A stretch of DNA of 64,000 nt, from NCBI RefSeq assembly GCF_029218125.1, contig NZ_JARFXX010000001.1:432650-496649 (forward strand). Direction: 5' to 3'. Positions within the stretch are counted from its first letter, which is position 1. The number at the start of each line of letters is the position of its first letter. The position numbers and the translations under genes were made by a program. Below the pieces are notes generated by a model. It was given only the letters and a program-made list of their open reading frames with translations, had not been told where the DNA came from and did not search any database. This document shows positions 51,229 to 58,626 of the stretch, one piece after another. This stretch comes from Oscillibacter faecalis_A (GTDB lineage: Bacteria; Bacillota; Clostridia; Oscillospirales; Oscillospiraceae).

Positions 51229-51384
51229 GCGGCGGCCCGTGACAAAGCCTGAAAAACTTTTGCTGCCGATAAAGGGATGAATTTCTCAAAGCGGTAGGAA
51301 GGGTTTCCCACACCATTTAAATCAGTAAATTTGAGAGCTCTCAAATTTGTTCAGCGGGGCGAAAAGAATTTTTCGACATGCTGA
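51229..51384 (+). repeat. Dispersed palindrome-targeting element, divergent copy 4
   Basis: A diverged copy (about 51241-51384) ends TTTTTCGACATGCTGA and retains GATAAAG, GGTAGGAAGGGT and TTCAGCGGGG. The internal stem is kept (AATTTGAGA / TCTCAAATT, 51327-51348) though its sequence is unrelated to that of copies 1-3. On the left a half arm (AAGCGGCGGCCCG, about 51227-51239) remains of the hairpin that stands complete on the right (51384-51403). It lies downstream of thiT in the same direction. Confidence 0.8.
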
Positions 51385-51410
51385 GGCGGCCTGCGGGCCG
51401 CCGCTTTTTT
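51384..51410 (+). terminator. Terminator of thiT, distal to repeat copy 4
   Basis: GGCGGCC-TGC-GGGCCGCC stem and a run of seven Ts. The left partner near 51227 is degraded. Confidence 0.85.
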
Positions 51411-51707
51411 TCGCTTTTTTGCCGATTTTTCCAAACCGCAGAGATGAGAAACCGGAGGCGATTTTGCGCGGCATTTGTGGTAATTTTCATATATGTACGG
51501 GGAAAACGATTGTCTCTTTAGCGAAAACGATTAAATAAACGTATAAATCTTGTCAATTATATTGATTGTTTTTTTATGCATAATCCACTATAATATGGAA
51601 TGGCTATTCGAGACCGACGGCCCGCCATTTCCGCTGTCCCGGCTTGTTCCAACGGCCTCATATTTGCTTATTCTGCCTTCCGAGGCAAAAAACGAAGGAG
51701 AGAATCC
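51411..51707 (+). promoter_or_regulatory. ppdK upstream region with promoter and direct repeats
   Basis: TTGTTT (51566-51571) and TATAAT (51589-51594) with 17-bp spacing form the likely promoter. Two direct repeats GAAAACGATT (51502-51511 and 51523-51532), two helical turns apart, lie about 35 bp upstream of the -35 and may be activator sites. The leader is about 105 nt. No gene was seen in the region. Confidence 0.65.
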
Positions 51708-54338
51708 ATGAGCAAGAAGTATTGTTACCTGTTCACCGAGGGCAACGCCAATATGCGCGAGCTGCTGGGCGGCAAGGGCGCGAATCTGGCTGAGATGACC
51801 AACATCGGCCTGCCTGTGCCTCAGGGCTTCACCATTACCACCGAGGCCTGCACCCAGTATTATGAGGATGGCCGCCAGATCAATGACGAGATTTTCGCCG
51901 AGATCATGGAATATATTGAAAAAATGGAGAAGATCACCGGCAAGAAGTTCGGCGACCATGAAAATCCCCTGCTGGTCTCCGTGCGCTCCGGCGCCCGGGC
52001 CTCCATGCCCGGCATGATGGACACTATCCTGAACCTCGGTCTGAACGAGGAGGTGGTGGACGTCATCGCCAAGAAGTCCAACAACCCCCGCTGGGCTTGG
52101 GACTGCTACCGCCGCTTTATCCAGATGTACTCCGACGTTGTGATGGAAGTCGGCAAGAAATACTTCGAGCAGCTCATTGACGAGATGAAGGTCAAGAAGG
52201 GCGTCACGCAGGACGTGGAGCTTACCGCCGAGGACCTCAAGGAGCTGGCCGGTCAGTTCAAGGCCGAGTATAAGTCCAAGATCGGCGAGGAGTTCCCCAC
52301 CGACCCCAAGGAGCAGCTGATGGGCGCCATCAAGGCCGTGTTCCGCTCCTGGGATAACCCCCGCGCCAACGTTTACCGCCGGGATAATGACATCCCCTAT
52401 TCCTGGGGCACCGCTGTCAACGTTCAGTCCATGGCCTTCGGCAACATGGGCGATGACTGCGGCACCGGCGTTGCCTTTACCCGTAACCCCGCCACCGGCG
52501 AGAAGAAACTCATGGGTGAGTTCCTGACCAACGCCCAGGGCGAGGATGTTGTGGCCGGCGTCCGCACCCCCATGCCCATTGCCGAGATGGCTGAAAAGTT
52601 CCCCGAGGCGTTCAAGCAGTTCCAGGAGGTCTGCAAGACGCTGGAGGATCACTACCGGGATATGCAGGATATGGAGTTTACCGTGGAGCACGGCAAGCTG
52701 TATATGCTCCAGACCCGCAACGGCAAGCGCACTCCCGCTGCCGCACTGAAGATCGCCTGTGACCTTGTGGACGAGGGCATGATCGATGAGAAGAAGGCCG
52801 TGGCCATGATCGAGCCCCGCTCTCTGGACACGCTGCTGCACCCCCAGTTTGATGCCAAGGTGCTCAAGACCACCCCGGTTATCGGCAAGGCACTGCCTGC
52901 CTCTCCCGGCGCTGCCTGCGGCAAGATCGTCTTTACCGCTGAGGACGCCAAGGAGTGGGCCGAGCGCGGCGAGAAGGTGGTTCTGGTCCGTCTGGAGACC
53001 TCTCCCGAGGATATCGAGGGTATGAAGGCCGCTCAGGGCATCCTGACCGTCCGCGGCGGCATGACCTCTCATGCGGCCGTTGTGGCCCGCGGCATGGGTA
53101 AGTGCTGCGTGTCCGGCTGCGGCGACATCAAGATGGACGAGGAAAATAAAAAGTTCGATTTGGCCGGCAAGACGTTCCACGAGGGCGACTGGCTGAGCAT
53201 TGACGGTTCTACCGGCAATATCTATGACGGCGCTGTGCCCACCACCGATGCCACCATTGGCGGTGAGTTCGGCCGGGTCATGGGCTGGGCGGACAAGTAT
53301 CGCCGCCTGAAGGTCCGCACCAACGCGGATACGCCTCATGACGCCGCGCAGGCCCGCACCTTCGGCGCGCAGGGCATCGGCCTGTGCCGCACGGAGCACA
53401 TGTTCTTCAACGAGGACCGCATTCCCGCCATCCGCCGCATGATCTGCTCCGACACCGTGGAGCAGCGCGAGGCCGCGCTGGCCATTCTGGAGCCCATGCA
53501 GCAGAGCGACTTTGAGGGCATCTATGAGGCCATGGAGGGCTGCCCCGTCACCATCCGCTTCCTCGATCCCCCGCTGCACGAGTTCGTTCCCACCGAGGAG
53601 GCCGACATTGAAAAGCTGGCCCACGATATGGGTAAGACCGTGACCGAGATTAAGAACATCATTGCCGGTCTTCATGAGTTCAACCCCATGATGGGTCACC
53701 GCGGCTGCCGTTTGGACGTCACCTATCCCGAGATCGCTGTGATGCAGACCAAGGCCATCATCAAGGCCGCGCTGGCCGTGCAGGCCCGTCATCCTGAGTG
53801 GACCATGGTCCCTGAGATCATGATTCCGCTGGTGGGCGAGGTCAAGGAGCTGAAGTATGTTAAGGATATCGTGGTCAAGACTGCGGACGAGTTGATCAAG
53901 GCCGCCGGCTCCGACATGAAGTATCTGGTAGGTACCATGATCGAAATTCCCCGCGCCGCGCTGACTGCCGATGAGATTGCCACGGAGGCCGACTTCTTCT
54001 CCTTCGGCACCAACGATCTGACGCAGATGACCTTCGGTTTCAGCCGTGACGATGCCGGCAAGTTCCTCGGCGCTTACTACGATAAGAAGATCTACGAGAA
54101 CGATCCCTTCGCCAAGCTGGACCAGAAGGGCGTCGGCAAGCTGGTGGATATGGCCTGCAAGCTGGGCCGCGGCGTGAACCCGGAGCTGCATCTGGGTATC
54201 TGCGGCGAGCACGGCGGCGACCCCTCCTCTGTGGAGTTCTGCCACCGGGTCGGCTTGGACTATGTGTCCTGCTCTCCCTTCCGGGTGCCCATCGCCCGCC
54301 TCGCCGCCGCACAGGCTGCCATCAAGGAGATGGCGTAA
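51708..54338 (+). CDS. ppdK: Pyruvate, phosphate dikinase
   Basis: An 876-residue enzyme interconverting pyruvate + ATP + Pi and PEP + AMP + PPi. The phosphorylated His455 is in GGMTSHAAVVARG, matching the Clostridium symbiosum enzyme numbering. The N-terminal ATP-grasp domain (RASMPGMMDTILNLG) and the C-terminal PEP-utilising TIM barrel (GTNDLTQMT, GICGEHGG with Cys832) are complete. The start has GAAGGAG 8 bp upstream. It is monocistronic between two terminators and strongly uses preferred codons, suggesting high expression. Confidence 0.97.
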   Translation: MSKKYCYLFTEGNANMRELLGGKGANLAEMTNIGLPVPQGFTITTEACTQYYEDGRQINDEIFAEIMEYIEKMEKITGKKFGDHENPLLVSVRSGARASMPGMMDTILNLGLNEEVVDVIAKKSNNPRWAWDCYRRFIQMYSDVVMEVGKKYFEQLIDEMKVKKGVTQDVELTAEDLKELAGQFKAEYKSKIGEEFPTDPKEQLMGAIKAVFRSWDNPRANVYRRDNDIPYSWGTAVNVQSMAFGNMGDDCGTGVAFTRNPATGEKKLMGEFLTNAQGEDVVAGVRTPMPIAEMAEKFPEAFKQFQEVCKTLEDHYRDMQDMEFTVEHGKLYMLQTRNGKRTPAAALKIACDLVDEGMIDEKKAVAMIEPRSLDTLLHPQFDAKVLKTTPVIGKALPASPGAACGKIVFTAEDAKEWAERGEKVVLVRLETSPEDIEGMKAAQGILTVRGGMTSHAAVVARGMGKCCVSGCGDIKMDEENKKFDLAGKTFHEGDWLSIDGSTGNIYDGAVPTTDATIGGEFGRVMGWADKYRRLKVRTNADTPHDAAQARTFGAQGIGLCRTEHMFFNEDRIPAIRRMICSDTVEQREAALAILEPMQQSDFEGIYEAMEGCPVTIRFLDPPLHEFVPTEEADIEKLAHDMGKTVTEIKNIIAGLHEFNPMMGHRGCRLDVTYPEIAVMQTKAIIKAALAVQARHPEWTMVPEIMIPLVGEVKELKYVKDIVVKTADELIKAAGSDMKYLVGTMIEIPRAALTADEIATEADFFSFGTNDLTQMTFGFSRDDAGKFLGAYYDKKIYENDPFAKLDQKGVGKLVDMACKLGRGVNPELHLGICGEHGGDPSSVEFCHRVGLDYVSCSPFRVPIARLAAAQAAIKEMA

Positions 54339-54384
54339 ACGTCTGTTCCGGCATCACAACAGCATTTCGCGGGATATTCCCGAT

Positions 54385-54424
54385 AAGCGCAAGCACCCGG
54401 CCATGGCCGGGTGCTTGCGCTTTA
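54385..54424 (+). terminator. Terminator of ppdK
   Basis: A 38-bp perfect palindrome (arms AAGCGCAAGCACCCGGCCA and complement, 54385-54422) followed by TTT. There is no free loop beyond the central bases. Confidence 0.85.
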
Positions 54425-54487
54425 CTTGGAGGCGTGATAGGATAAAAAAGAACATATAAAAATGCTTGTTTGTGGAGGTAATAGGGA

Positions 54488-54511
54488 ATGAAAACACTGT
54501 TATTACAATGA
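54488..54511 (+). CDS. Possible 7-codon leader peptide
   Basis: ATG AAA ACA CTG TTA TTA CAA TGA, 8 bp after GGAGG, the only good ribosome-binding site here. Its stop overlaps the ATG of the next frame (ATGA at 54508). It is either a coupled leader peptide or the remnant start of a frameshifted gene. Confidence 0.35.
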   Translation: MKTLLLQ

Positions 54512-54762
54512 TTGTGGTATTTGCATTAGTCATTGGGCCGCTCAGTGGTGTGTGGAACCTGCTCTTGTCTCGTATTGTTGGCGGCGGAGCCCATGAAACC
54601 TTTTTTTATCCGATTTACGGTGGAATCATTCTTCTTTCAGGTCTTATTGTTTTTTGTACTGAGCTTATTTTAGAAGAAATCAGGTCATTAAAGGAGGACA
54701 CAAAGGAAGACACGAAAGAACAAAGCAAAAAACACCGACAACTTACAGTGTGTGAAAGATAA
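54508..54762 (+). CDS. Small membrane protein, hypothetical
   Basis: An 84-residue protein with two hydrophobic segments (about 1-24 and 36-58) and a charged C-terminus (EDTKEDTKEQSKK). The frame could also begin at a TTG at 54466, but no site supports that. Base composition is clearly AT-richer than its neighbours, hinting at recent acquisition. No family was recognised. It is 2 bp ahead of the truncated YdeI-like gene. Confidence 0.5.
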   Translation: MIVVFALVIGPLSGVWNLLLSRIVGGGAHETFFYPIYGGIILLSGLIVFCTELILEEIRSLKEDTKEDTKEQSKKHRQLTVCER

Positions 54763-54764
54763 AT

Positions 54765-55055
54765 ATGGACTTTAAGAATCTGCTGCCGGCTCAAAACCGG
54801 GAGGAGCTGCGGCAATGGCTATCGGAAAATTACAATAAGGAAAGCGAATGCTGGGTTGTGGTCAAGCGCGGATGTCCTGTGGACGATAGGGAGACCTTTT
54901 GGTACATCGATGCAGTGGAAGAAGCGATGTGCTTTGGCTGGATTGACAGCACAACAAAGAAAATGGATAACGGAATAGCCGCGCAAAGGCTGGCGCCGCG
55001 GCATGAAACAGCCGCAACCGGCAGTTGCTTGCAAAGAATGGGAAGTCTGTGGTAA
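54765..55055 (+). pseudogene. Truncated YdeI-like (OmpD-associated) protein gene
   Basis: The first about 80 codons match the start of YdeI/OmpdA-family proteins (RQWLSENYNKESECWVVVKRG, EEAMCFGWIDST, then QRLAPR). The family is normally about 190 residues. After RLAPR the reading frame runs into unrelated sequence and stops at 96 residues. The missing C-terminal half was not found nearby, so this is a truncated gene. Confidence 0.6.
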
Positions 55056-55079
55056 GGTTTGAGTGAGGAGATGATATAC

Positions 55080-55520
55080 GTGGACGCAAAAGAGACGCTT
55101 TATCACTTGAGGACGCAGAAGGGACTGTCGCAGGCTGAACTTGCGGAGAAAGTCTTTGTCACAAGACAGGCGGTGTCCCGCTGGGAAAGCGGGGAGACCA
55201 CGCCGAACACGGAAACGCTGAAGCTGCTGTCAGCCCTGTTCGGTGTGTCCATCAATACGCTGCTGGGCTTGCCACGGCAGCTCCGGTGCCAATGCTGCGG
55301 AATGCCACTGGACGATTCTCTCACCAGCCGGGAGCCGGATGGTTCCTTTAATGAGGAATACTGCAAGTGGTGCTATGCCGATGGCGAATTCAAGTACAGT
55401 AGCAGGGAGCAGCTTATTGATTTCTGCGTGGAGCACATGGCGAGCACAGACTGGCCCGCGGAGCAGGTGCGGGCGCACATGGAGGCCGTGGTGCCGGAGC
55501 TGCGGCACTGGCAGAGATGA
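55080..55520 (+). CDS. XRE-family regulator with C-terminal zinc-ribbon domain
   Basis: A 146-residue protein. The N-terminal helix-turn-helix (GLSQAELAEKVFVTRQAVSRWE) is followed by a putative zinc ribbon (CQCCGMPL, then EEYCKWCYADG) and a helical tail, an arrangement common in Clostridia. The start is GTG at 55080, 9 bp after AGGAG, which gives the usual family N-terminus. TTG 55059 or ATG 55071 are less likely. Target genes unknown. Confidence 0.85.
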   Translation: MDAKETLYHLRTQKGLSQAELAEKVFVTRQAVSRWESGETTPNTETLKLLSALFGVSINTLLGLPRQLRCQCCGMPLDDSLTSREPDGSFNEEYCKWCYADGEFKYSSREQLIDFCVEHMASTDWPAEQVRAHMEAVVPELRHWQR

Positions 55521-55524
55521 TTTC

Positions 55525-55562
55525 AAGGGCGCAGCCCGGTTCATTGAACCGGGCTGCGCCCT
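55525..55562 (+). terminator. Terminator of the XRE/zinc-ribbon gene
   Basis: A 17-18 bp stem (AGGGCGCAGCCCGGTTCA and complement) directly after the stop, with a weak T-rich tail. Confidence 0.75.
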
Positions 55563-55625
55563 TGCTTTGGCGGTCGAAAACCTTCATTGCGGCACAGTTC
55601 GACGTAAGACCGACCAAACACGCAG

Positions 55626-55653
55626 AAAGGCCCCGCCATACGGCGGGGCCTTT
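55626..55653 (+). terminator. First copy of duplicated hairpin at element copy 5
   Basis: AAAGGCCCCGCC / GGCGGGGCCTTT stem. It is nearly identical to 55779-55806, differing by a C-to-G and a matching G-to-C change that keep the stem paired. Confidence 0.8.
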
Positions 55654-55778
55654 GAGACTGTCGGTAAAGTGATAAAATTTCTGCGGCGGTAAGGAAGGGT
55701 GTGCGCGGGAAACCCAAGAGGGGTGTCCTGCGTCATTGAAAACTTATTCAGCGTGTCAAAAAAACCTTTTCGACACGC
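55654..55778 (+). repeat. Dispersed palindrome-targeting element, copy 5 (shortened)
   Basis: A 125-bp copy starting GAGACTGTCG and ending CGACACGC. It lacks the internal stem (deleted around 55740) but keeps the conserved 5' half. Its 3' end GCGTGTC(N)GACACGC forms a hairpin by itself. It is inserted between two copies of a 28-bp hairpin. Confidence 0.88.
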
Positions 55779-55806
55779 AAAGGGCCCGCCATACGGCGGG
55801 CCCTTT
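55779..55806 (+). terminator. Second copy of duplicated hairpin at element copy 5
   Basis: AAAGGGCCCGCC / GGCGGGCCCTTT, followed by T. It differs from the first copy only by one compensatory base-pair change. Confidence 0.8.
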
Positions 55807-55894
55807 TGTGAAAACATGGCATTTTCATGTCTGACCCCCAGCCCCATCCGGGTAGTCAGGCGGCGGAAGCGAAGGCTTCCGGCAGGGAAATTCA

Positions 55895-56010
55895 GGAAAG
55901 ATAAGTTAGGAAAGATAGGAAATAGGAAAGATAGTTAGGAAATAGGATAGATAGGAAATTAGGAAGTGAGATTAAGATGGGAAATGAGAGATGTACATTC
56001 TTTAGGAGGT
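55895..56010. repeat. Purine-rich degenerate tandem repeat
   Basis: About 115 bp built of variants of TAGGAAA(G)ATA on the plus strand, almost pure A/G with scattered T. It lies downstream of the minus-strand flavodoxin gene, between it and repeat copy 5. No gene or terminator was recognised in it. Confidence 0.7.
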
Positions 56011-56023
56011 TAGAGAGGGTTGC

Positions 56024-56449
56024 TTATTCCGCCAGAGTCTTGCCCATGGCACGGCAAGAGGCCAGCGTATCATCGTCAGGAGCTTCCTGACAAATAATGC
56101 TGTCGCAGGCAAGGCTGACACCGGCATCGTCGCAGTTCTTTTCCCAAGAACGCATCCACTCGCCGTCACCCCAGCCGTAGGAGCCGAACAGAGCGACCTT
56201 CTTGCCGCCCAAGCTGTTCTTGCAGCTATCGAACATCGGCTCGAACTCCATCTCCTCCAGCACCTCGGAACCCATGGCGGGGCAGCCGAAGGCCACAGCG
56301 TCTACGCCGCTGAGGGTGGAACCGTTGACATCACCGGGCTCCAGCAGGGCGGCATCAGCGCCGGCCTCCTTCATGCCCTCCAGAACGGCCTCGGCCATCG
56401 CCTTGGTATTGCCGGTACCGCTCCAGTAAATGACTGCAGTTTTCTTCAT
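56024..56449 (-). CDS. Flavodoxin
   Basis: A 141-residue short-chain flavodoxin. The FMN phosphate loop WSGTGNTKAMA is at about 9-19, and the isoalloxazine-contact segments are FGCPAMGSEVLEE and FGSYGWGDGEWM. It transfers electrons in place of ferredoxin, often under iron limitation. AAAGGAG lies 10 bp before the ATG. It is in tandem with the DUF3793 gene, a frequent pairing in Clostridia. Confidence 0.93.
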   Translation of the reverse strand: MKKTAVIYWSGTGNTKAMAEAVLEGMKEAGADAALLEPGDVNGSTLSGVDAVAFGCPAMGSEVLEEMEFEPMFDSCKNSLGGKKVALFGSYGWGDGEWMRSWEKNCDDAGVSLACDSIICQEAPDDDTLASCRAMGKTLAE

Positions 56450-56508
56450 ACTTATGTTTCTCCTTTCTTGAGAGGTTGCCGATGGCCGAAGCCCCGGCGT
56501 TTGGTATA

Positions 56509-57063
56509 TCAGACTGCCACAGCGAGCTGGTCGATGCTGGACCCGGCCCGCCAAAGAGCGCAGTAGATATCGGTGCATTTACGGAATTTTGTGAACAGGC
56601 TTTGCGCCAGCTCCACATCGCCGTAGACCTTCCACAGCCCCGCGCATTTGTAGTTCACGGCGTGGTTTTCAATGAACCCCCGGACATCCTGCGGCGGATA
56701 GCTGATGAACAATCCCACCTCATGCGGAAATTCGCCGCTTTCCCGGAAGCGTCTGACAAGGTACGCCACACACTGCTCACTGCCGTGAGCGGGGTAGCCT
56801 GCCTCATTCAAAAGCACCTCGGCCAGCCGGTCCCGAAGGTCCTGACGAAGCTCCGAGGGGCGGTAGAGATACAGCAACGCCGTGCGGTTTTCCCGGTAGC
56901 ACAGAGGCAGCAGCCGCAGTCCCTTGGGAACCAAAATTCGGTTCAGGTCCCGAATGTCCGTGGTAAGCTCTGCCTTCGTTTCAAAGGAGACAGGGAAAAT
57001 GGTGCCGGTTTTGATTCCAGCCAGCGTCGGCGCACATTGCCGCACCAGATTTTCCTCGGACAT
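56509..57063 (-). CDS. DUF3793-family protein
   Basis: A 184-residue protein with the DUF3793 features APTLAGIKTGTIF, YRENRTALLYLYRP, EVGLFISYPPQDVRGF and CAGLWKVYGD. Function unknown; family genes often accompany flavodoxin and iron-uptake genes. AAAGGAGG lies 6 bp before the ATG. An upstream palindrome (57147-57162) resembles DtxR/IdeR-type iron boxes, so iron control is a reasonable inference. Confidence 0.8.
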   Translation of the reverse strand: MSEENLVRQCAPTLAGIKTGTIFPVSFETKAELTTDIRDLNRILVPKGLRLLPLCYRENRTALLYLYRPSELRQDLRDRLAEVLLNEAGYPAHGSEQCVAYLVRRFRESGEFPHEVGLFISYPPQDVRGFIENHAVNYKCAGLWKVYGDVELAQSLFTKFRKCTDIYCALWRAGSSIDQLAVAV

Positions 57064-57146
57064 GGCGCTGCCTCCTTTCGCGTGGGTCCCGGGCACAGGC
57101 GTGCGCCGATGTGAGGAGCGCCGCCCATGCGGGAAGGGGCCTTGCA

Positions 57147-57194
57147 GTTAGATTAGTCTAACCGCTTGAGAAACAAGGGGGGGAACTGTTTCTC
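57147..57194 (-). promoter_or_regulatory. Iron-box-like palindrome and stem upstream of DUF3793-flavodoxin
   Basis: GTTAGA-TTAG-TCTAAC (57147-57162) is a 16-bp palindrome similar in style to DtxR-family boxes. Next to it GAGAAACA / TGTTTCTC (57168-57194) forms an 8-bp stem around a G/C run. No clear -10/-35 pair was found. Confidence 0.5.
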
Positions 57195-57309
57195 TATGTC
57201 CGTATCTTACCAGAGGAACCGGGGGCTATCCGCTCCAAAACGGCGGATACTGCTCCAAAACGTGAAATTTGGAAAATAAATTTAAAAAAGCCGGATATAT
57301 CCCCGGTAT

Positions 57310-58296
57310 TTAATCGGCGTCCGCATTGTGGAGCCGGGGGGCGCAGCTATCGTATTCGGCGCCGGAGCGGTATTCCCGGGGAGAGACGCCGATAACATCC
57401 CGGAATGCCTTGGCAAATTTGCTGGCGTTGTCATACCCAAACTGACCCGCAATATCCAGCACTGTGCGGTTCGTCTGCCGCAGCAGCTCCGCCGCGCCGT
57501 GCATCCGCTGCGCCCGGACGTAGGCGGCGGGGGACATTCCGTAGACCCCGGTAAAGCTGCTTTTGATCTGGGCGGCGGAAACGCCGAACCGCCGGGAGAG
57601 GGCCTGAAGCGTCATGGTCTGGTCCGGCTCCGAAAGCAGGCAGGTCCGTACCTGCCCGGCCAGCGTGACCTGTGCGGCGGTGCAGCCGTGGGGCGCCGGG
57701 GTACCGGCGGGGGAGAGGGTGCTGAGAAACAGCAGCAGCTCTAACAGCTTTACCTTTAGGTAGCCCTTGCGGCTGTCCTCCGGTACGGCGTACAGCTCGG
57801 AGAACACATGGCTCACCCGGCGGGAGGAGCGGGCGGCGAATACGGCGCCGCCGGGACACAGCTTTTCCATCAGCGCGGCAGGCCGCACCTCCACATCGCT
57901 GAGAATGCAGGACAGGCATTCCGGCGCGGCGGCGGGGTCAATGACCACGGCGATGCCGTGGTAATGACCGGTGGGGAAACGGCTCCCCTGCGGCAGCGAG
58001 GAGGAGCGAGCCACCACAAGGTCTCCCGGCGCCAGATAGAAATAGCGCCCGCTCTGCCGGTACTCTATGCGGCCCTCCAGGCAGTGATGAATCTCAAGGC
58101 GTTCTCCGGTGCCGCCCCGGTTTTCACGGCAGGTGTGGGCGTGAATGTCCCGGTAGATCAGCTCCATGCCGGGAAATACCGGGTAATGTGTTTCGGAGGC
58201 TTCTCCGCCGGACGCCTCCAGCCGCAGCAGATGGGGATCGGCAGGGCGGCGGCAGAGGGGCGCTTGGGGACGGGGAGAAAGACAGGGGGTATCCAT
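57310..58296 (-). CDS. AraC-family transcriptional regulator
   Basis: A 328-residue regulator. The N-terminal half has a cupin-like sensor (APGDLVVARS), and the C-terminal AraC domain (about 225-310) has two helix-turn-helix motifs (MTLQALSRRFGVSAAQIKSSFTG and TVLDIAGQFGYDNASKFAKAFR in parts). It ends with IGVSPREYR, the family hallmark. AAAGGAG lies 7 bp before the ATG. It may control the downstream DUF3793-flavodoxin genes or the divergent brnQ; effector unknown. Confidence 0.9.
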   Translation of the reverse strand: MDTPCLSPRPQAPLCRRPADPHLLRLEASGGEASETHYPVFPGMELIYRDIHAHTCRENRGGTGERLEIHHCLEGRIEYRQSGRYFYLAPGDLVVARSSSLPQGSRFPTGHYHGIAVVIDPAAAPECLSCILSDVEVRPAALMEKLCPGGAVFAARSSRRVSHVFSELYAVPEDSRKGYLKVKLLELLLFLSTLSPAGTPAPHGCTAAQVTLAGQVRTCLLSEPDQTMTLQALSRRFGVSAAQIKSSFTGVYGMSPAAYVRAQRMHGAAELLRQTNRTVLDIAGQFGYDNASKFAKAFRDVIGVSPREYRSGAEYDSCAPRLHNADAD

Positions 58297-58376
58297 GGTT
58301 GTCTCCTTTCAGGAAAAAGCAAGGTTCAAGAACTCTAACCGCAATCATAGCACAGCCGCGTCCCAAGTGCAAGTGG

Positions 58377-58576
58377 CGGTGGGTGTCTATACAAATTAAA
58401 AAATATATTTGTCCGTGAACAATGGATATAAATTTATGATTTTGCTTGCAATTTTACGAAAAGTGTAAAAATATGAGAACATTATATTTGCCTTTAACGC
58501 CAATAGCTGATATAATACCGCTATGCCGCAAAAGCGGCAGGATGGTTCGGTGCTCTGCCGGCCATTTACATTTTAG
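58377..58576 (+). promoter_or_regulatory. brnQ upstream region with promoter and leader hairpin
   Basis: AT-rich. TTGCCT (58488-58493) and TATAAT (58511-58516) with 17-bp spacing are followed by a small hairpin TGCCGC-AAAA-GCGGCA (58524-58539) in the leader. It probably also contains the araC promoter on the minus strand, which was not identified. Confidence 0.65.
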
Positions 58577-58603
58577 ATGAAAAAGGAGAAGAAAAAATCA
58601 TGA
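58577..58603 (+). CDS. Mini-ORF 1 upstream of brnQ
   Basis: Encodes MKKEKKKS. Its stop overlaps the ATG of mini-ORF 2 (ATGA at 58600). It has no clear ribosome-binding site of its own. It provides AAAAGGAG for mini-ORF 2. Confidence 0.3.
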   Translation: MKKEKKKS

Positions 58604-58626
58604 AAAAGGAGAGACACTACCTATGA
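58600..58626 (+). CDS. Mini-ORF 2 upstream of brnQ
   Basis: Encodes MKKERHYL and overlaps the brnQ start by ATGA (58623). AAAAGGAG lies 11 bp upstream. The ATGAAAAAGGAGA segment is repeated in both mini-ORFs, suggesting duplication. It may couple translation into brnQ. Confidence 0.4.
   Translation: MKKERHYL

Noticed and set aside
51588..54245. An 885-codon antisense frame across ppdK
   Set aside because: Shadow of ppdK, which has an intact catalytic histidine and normal length.
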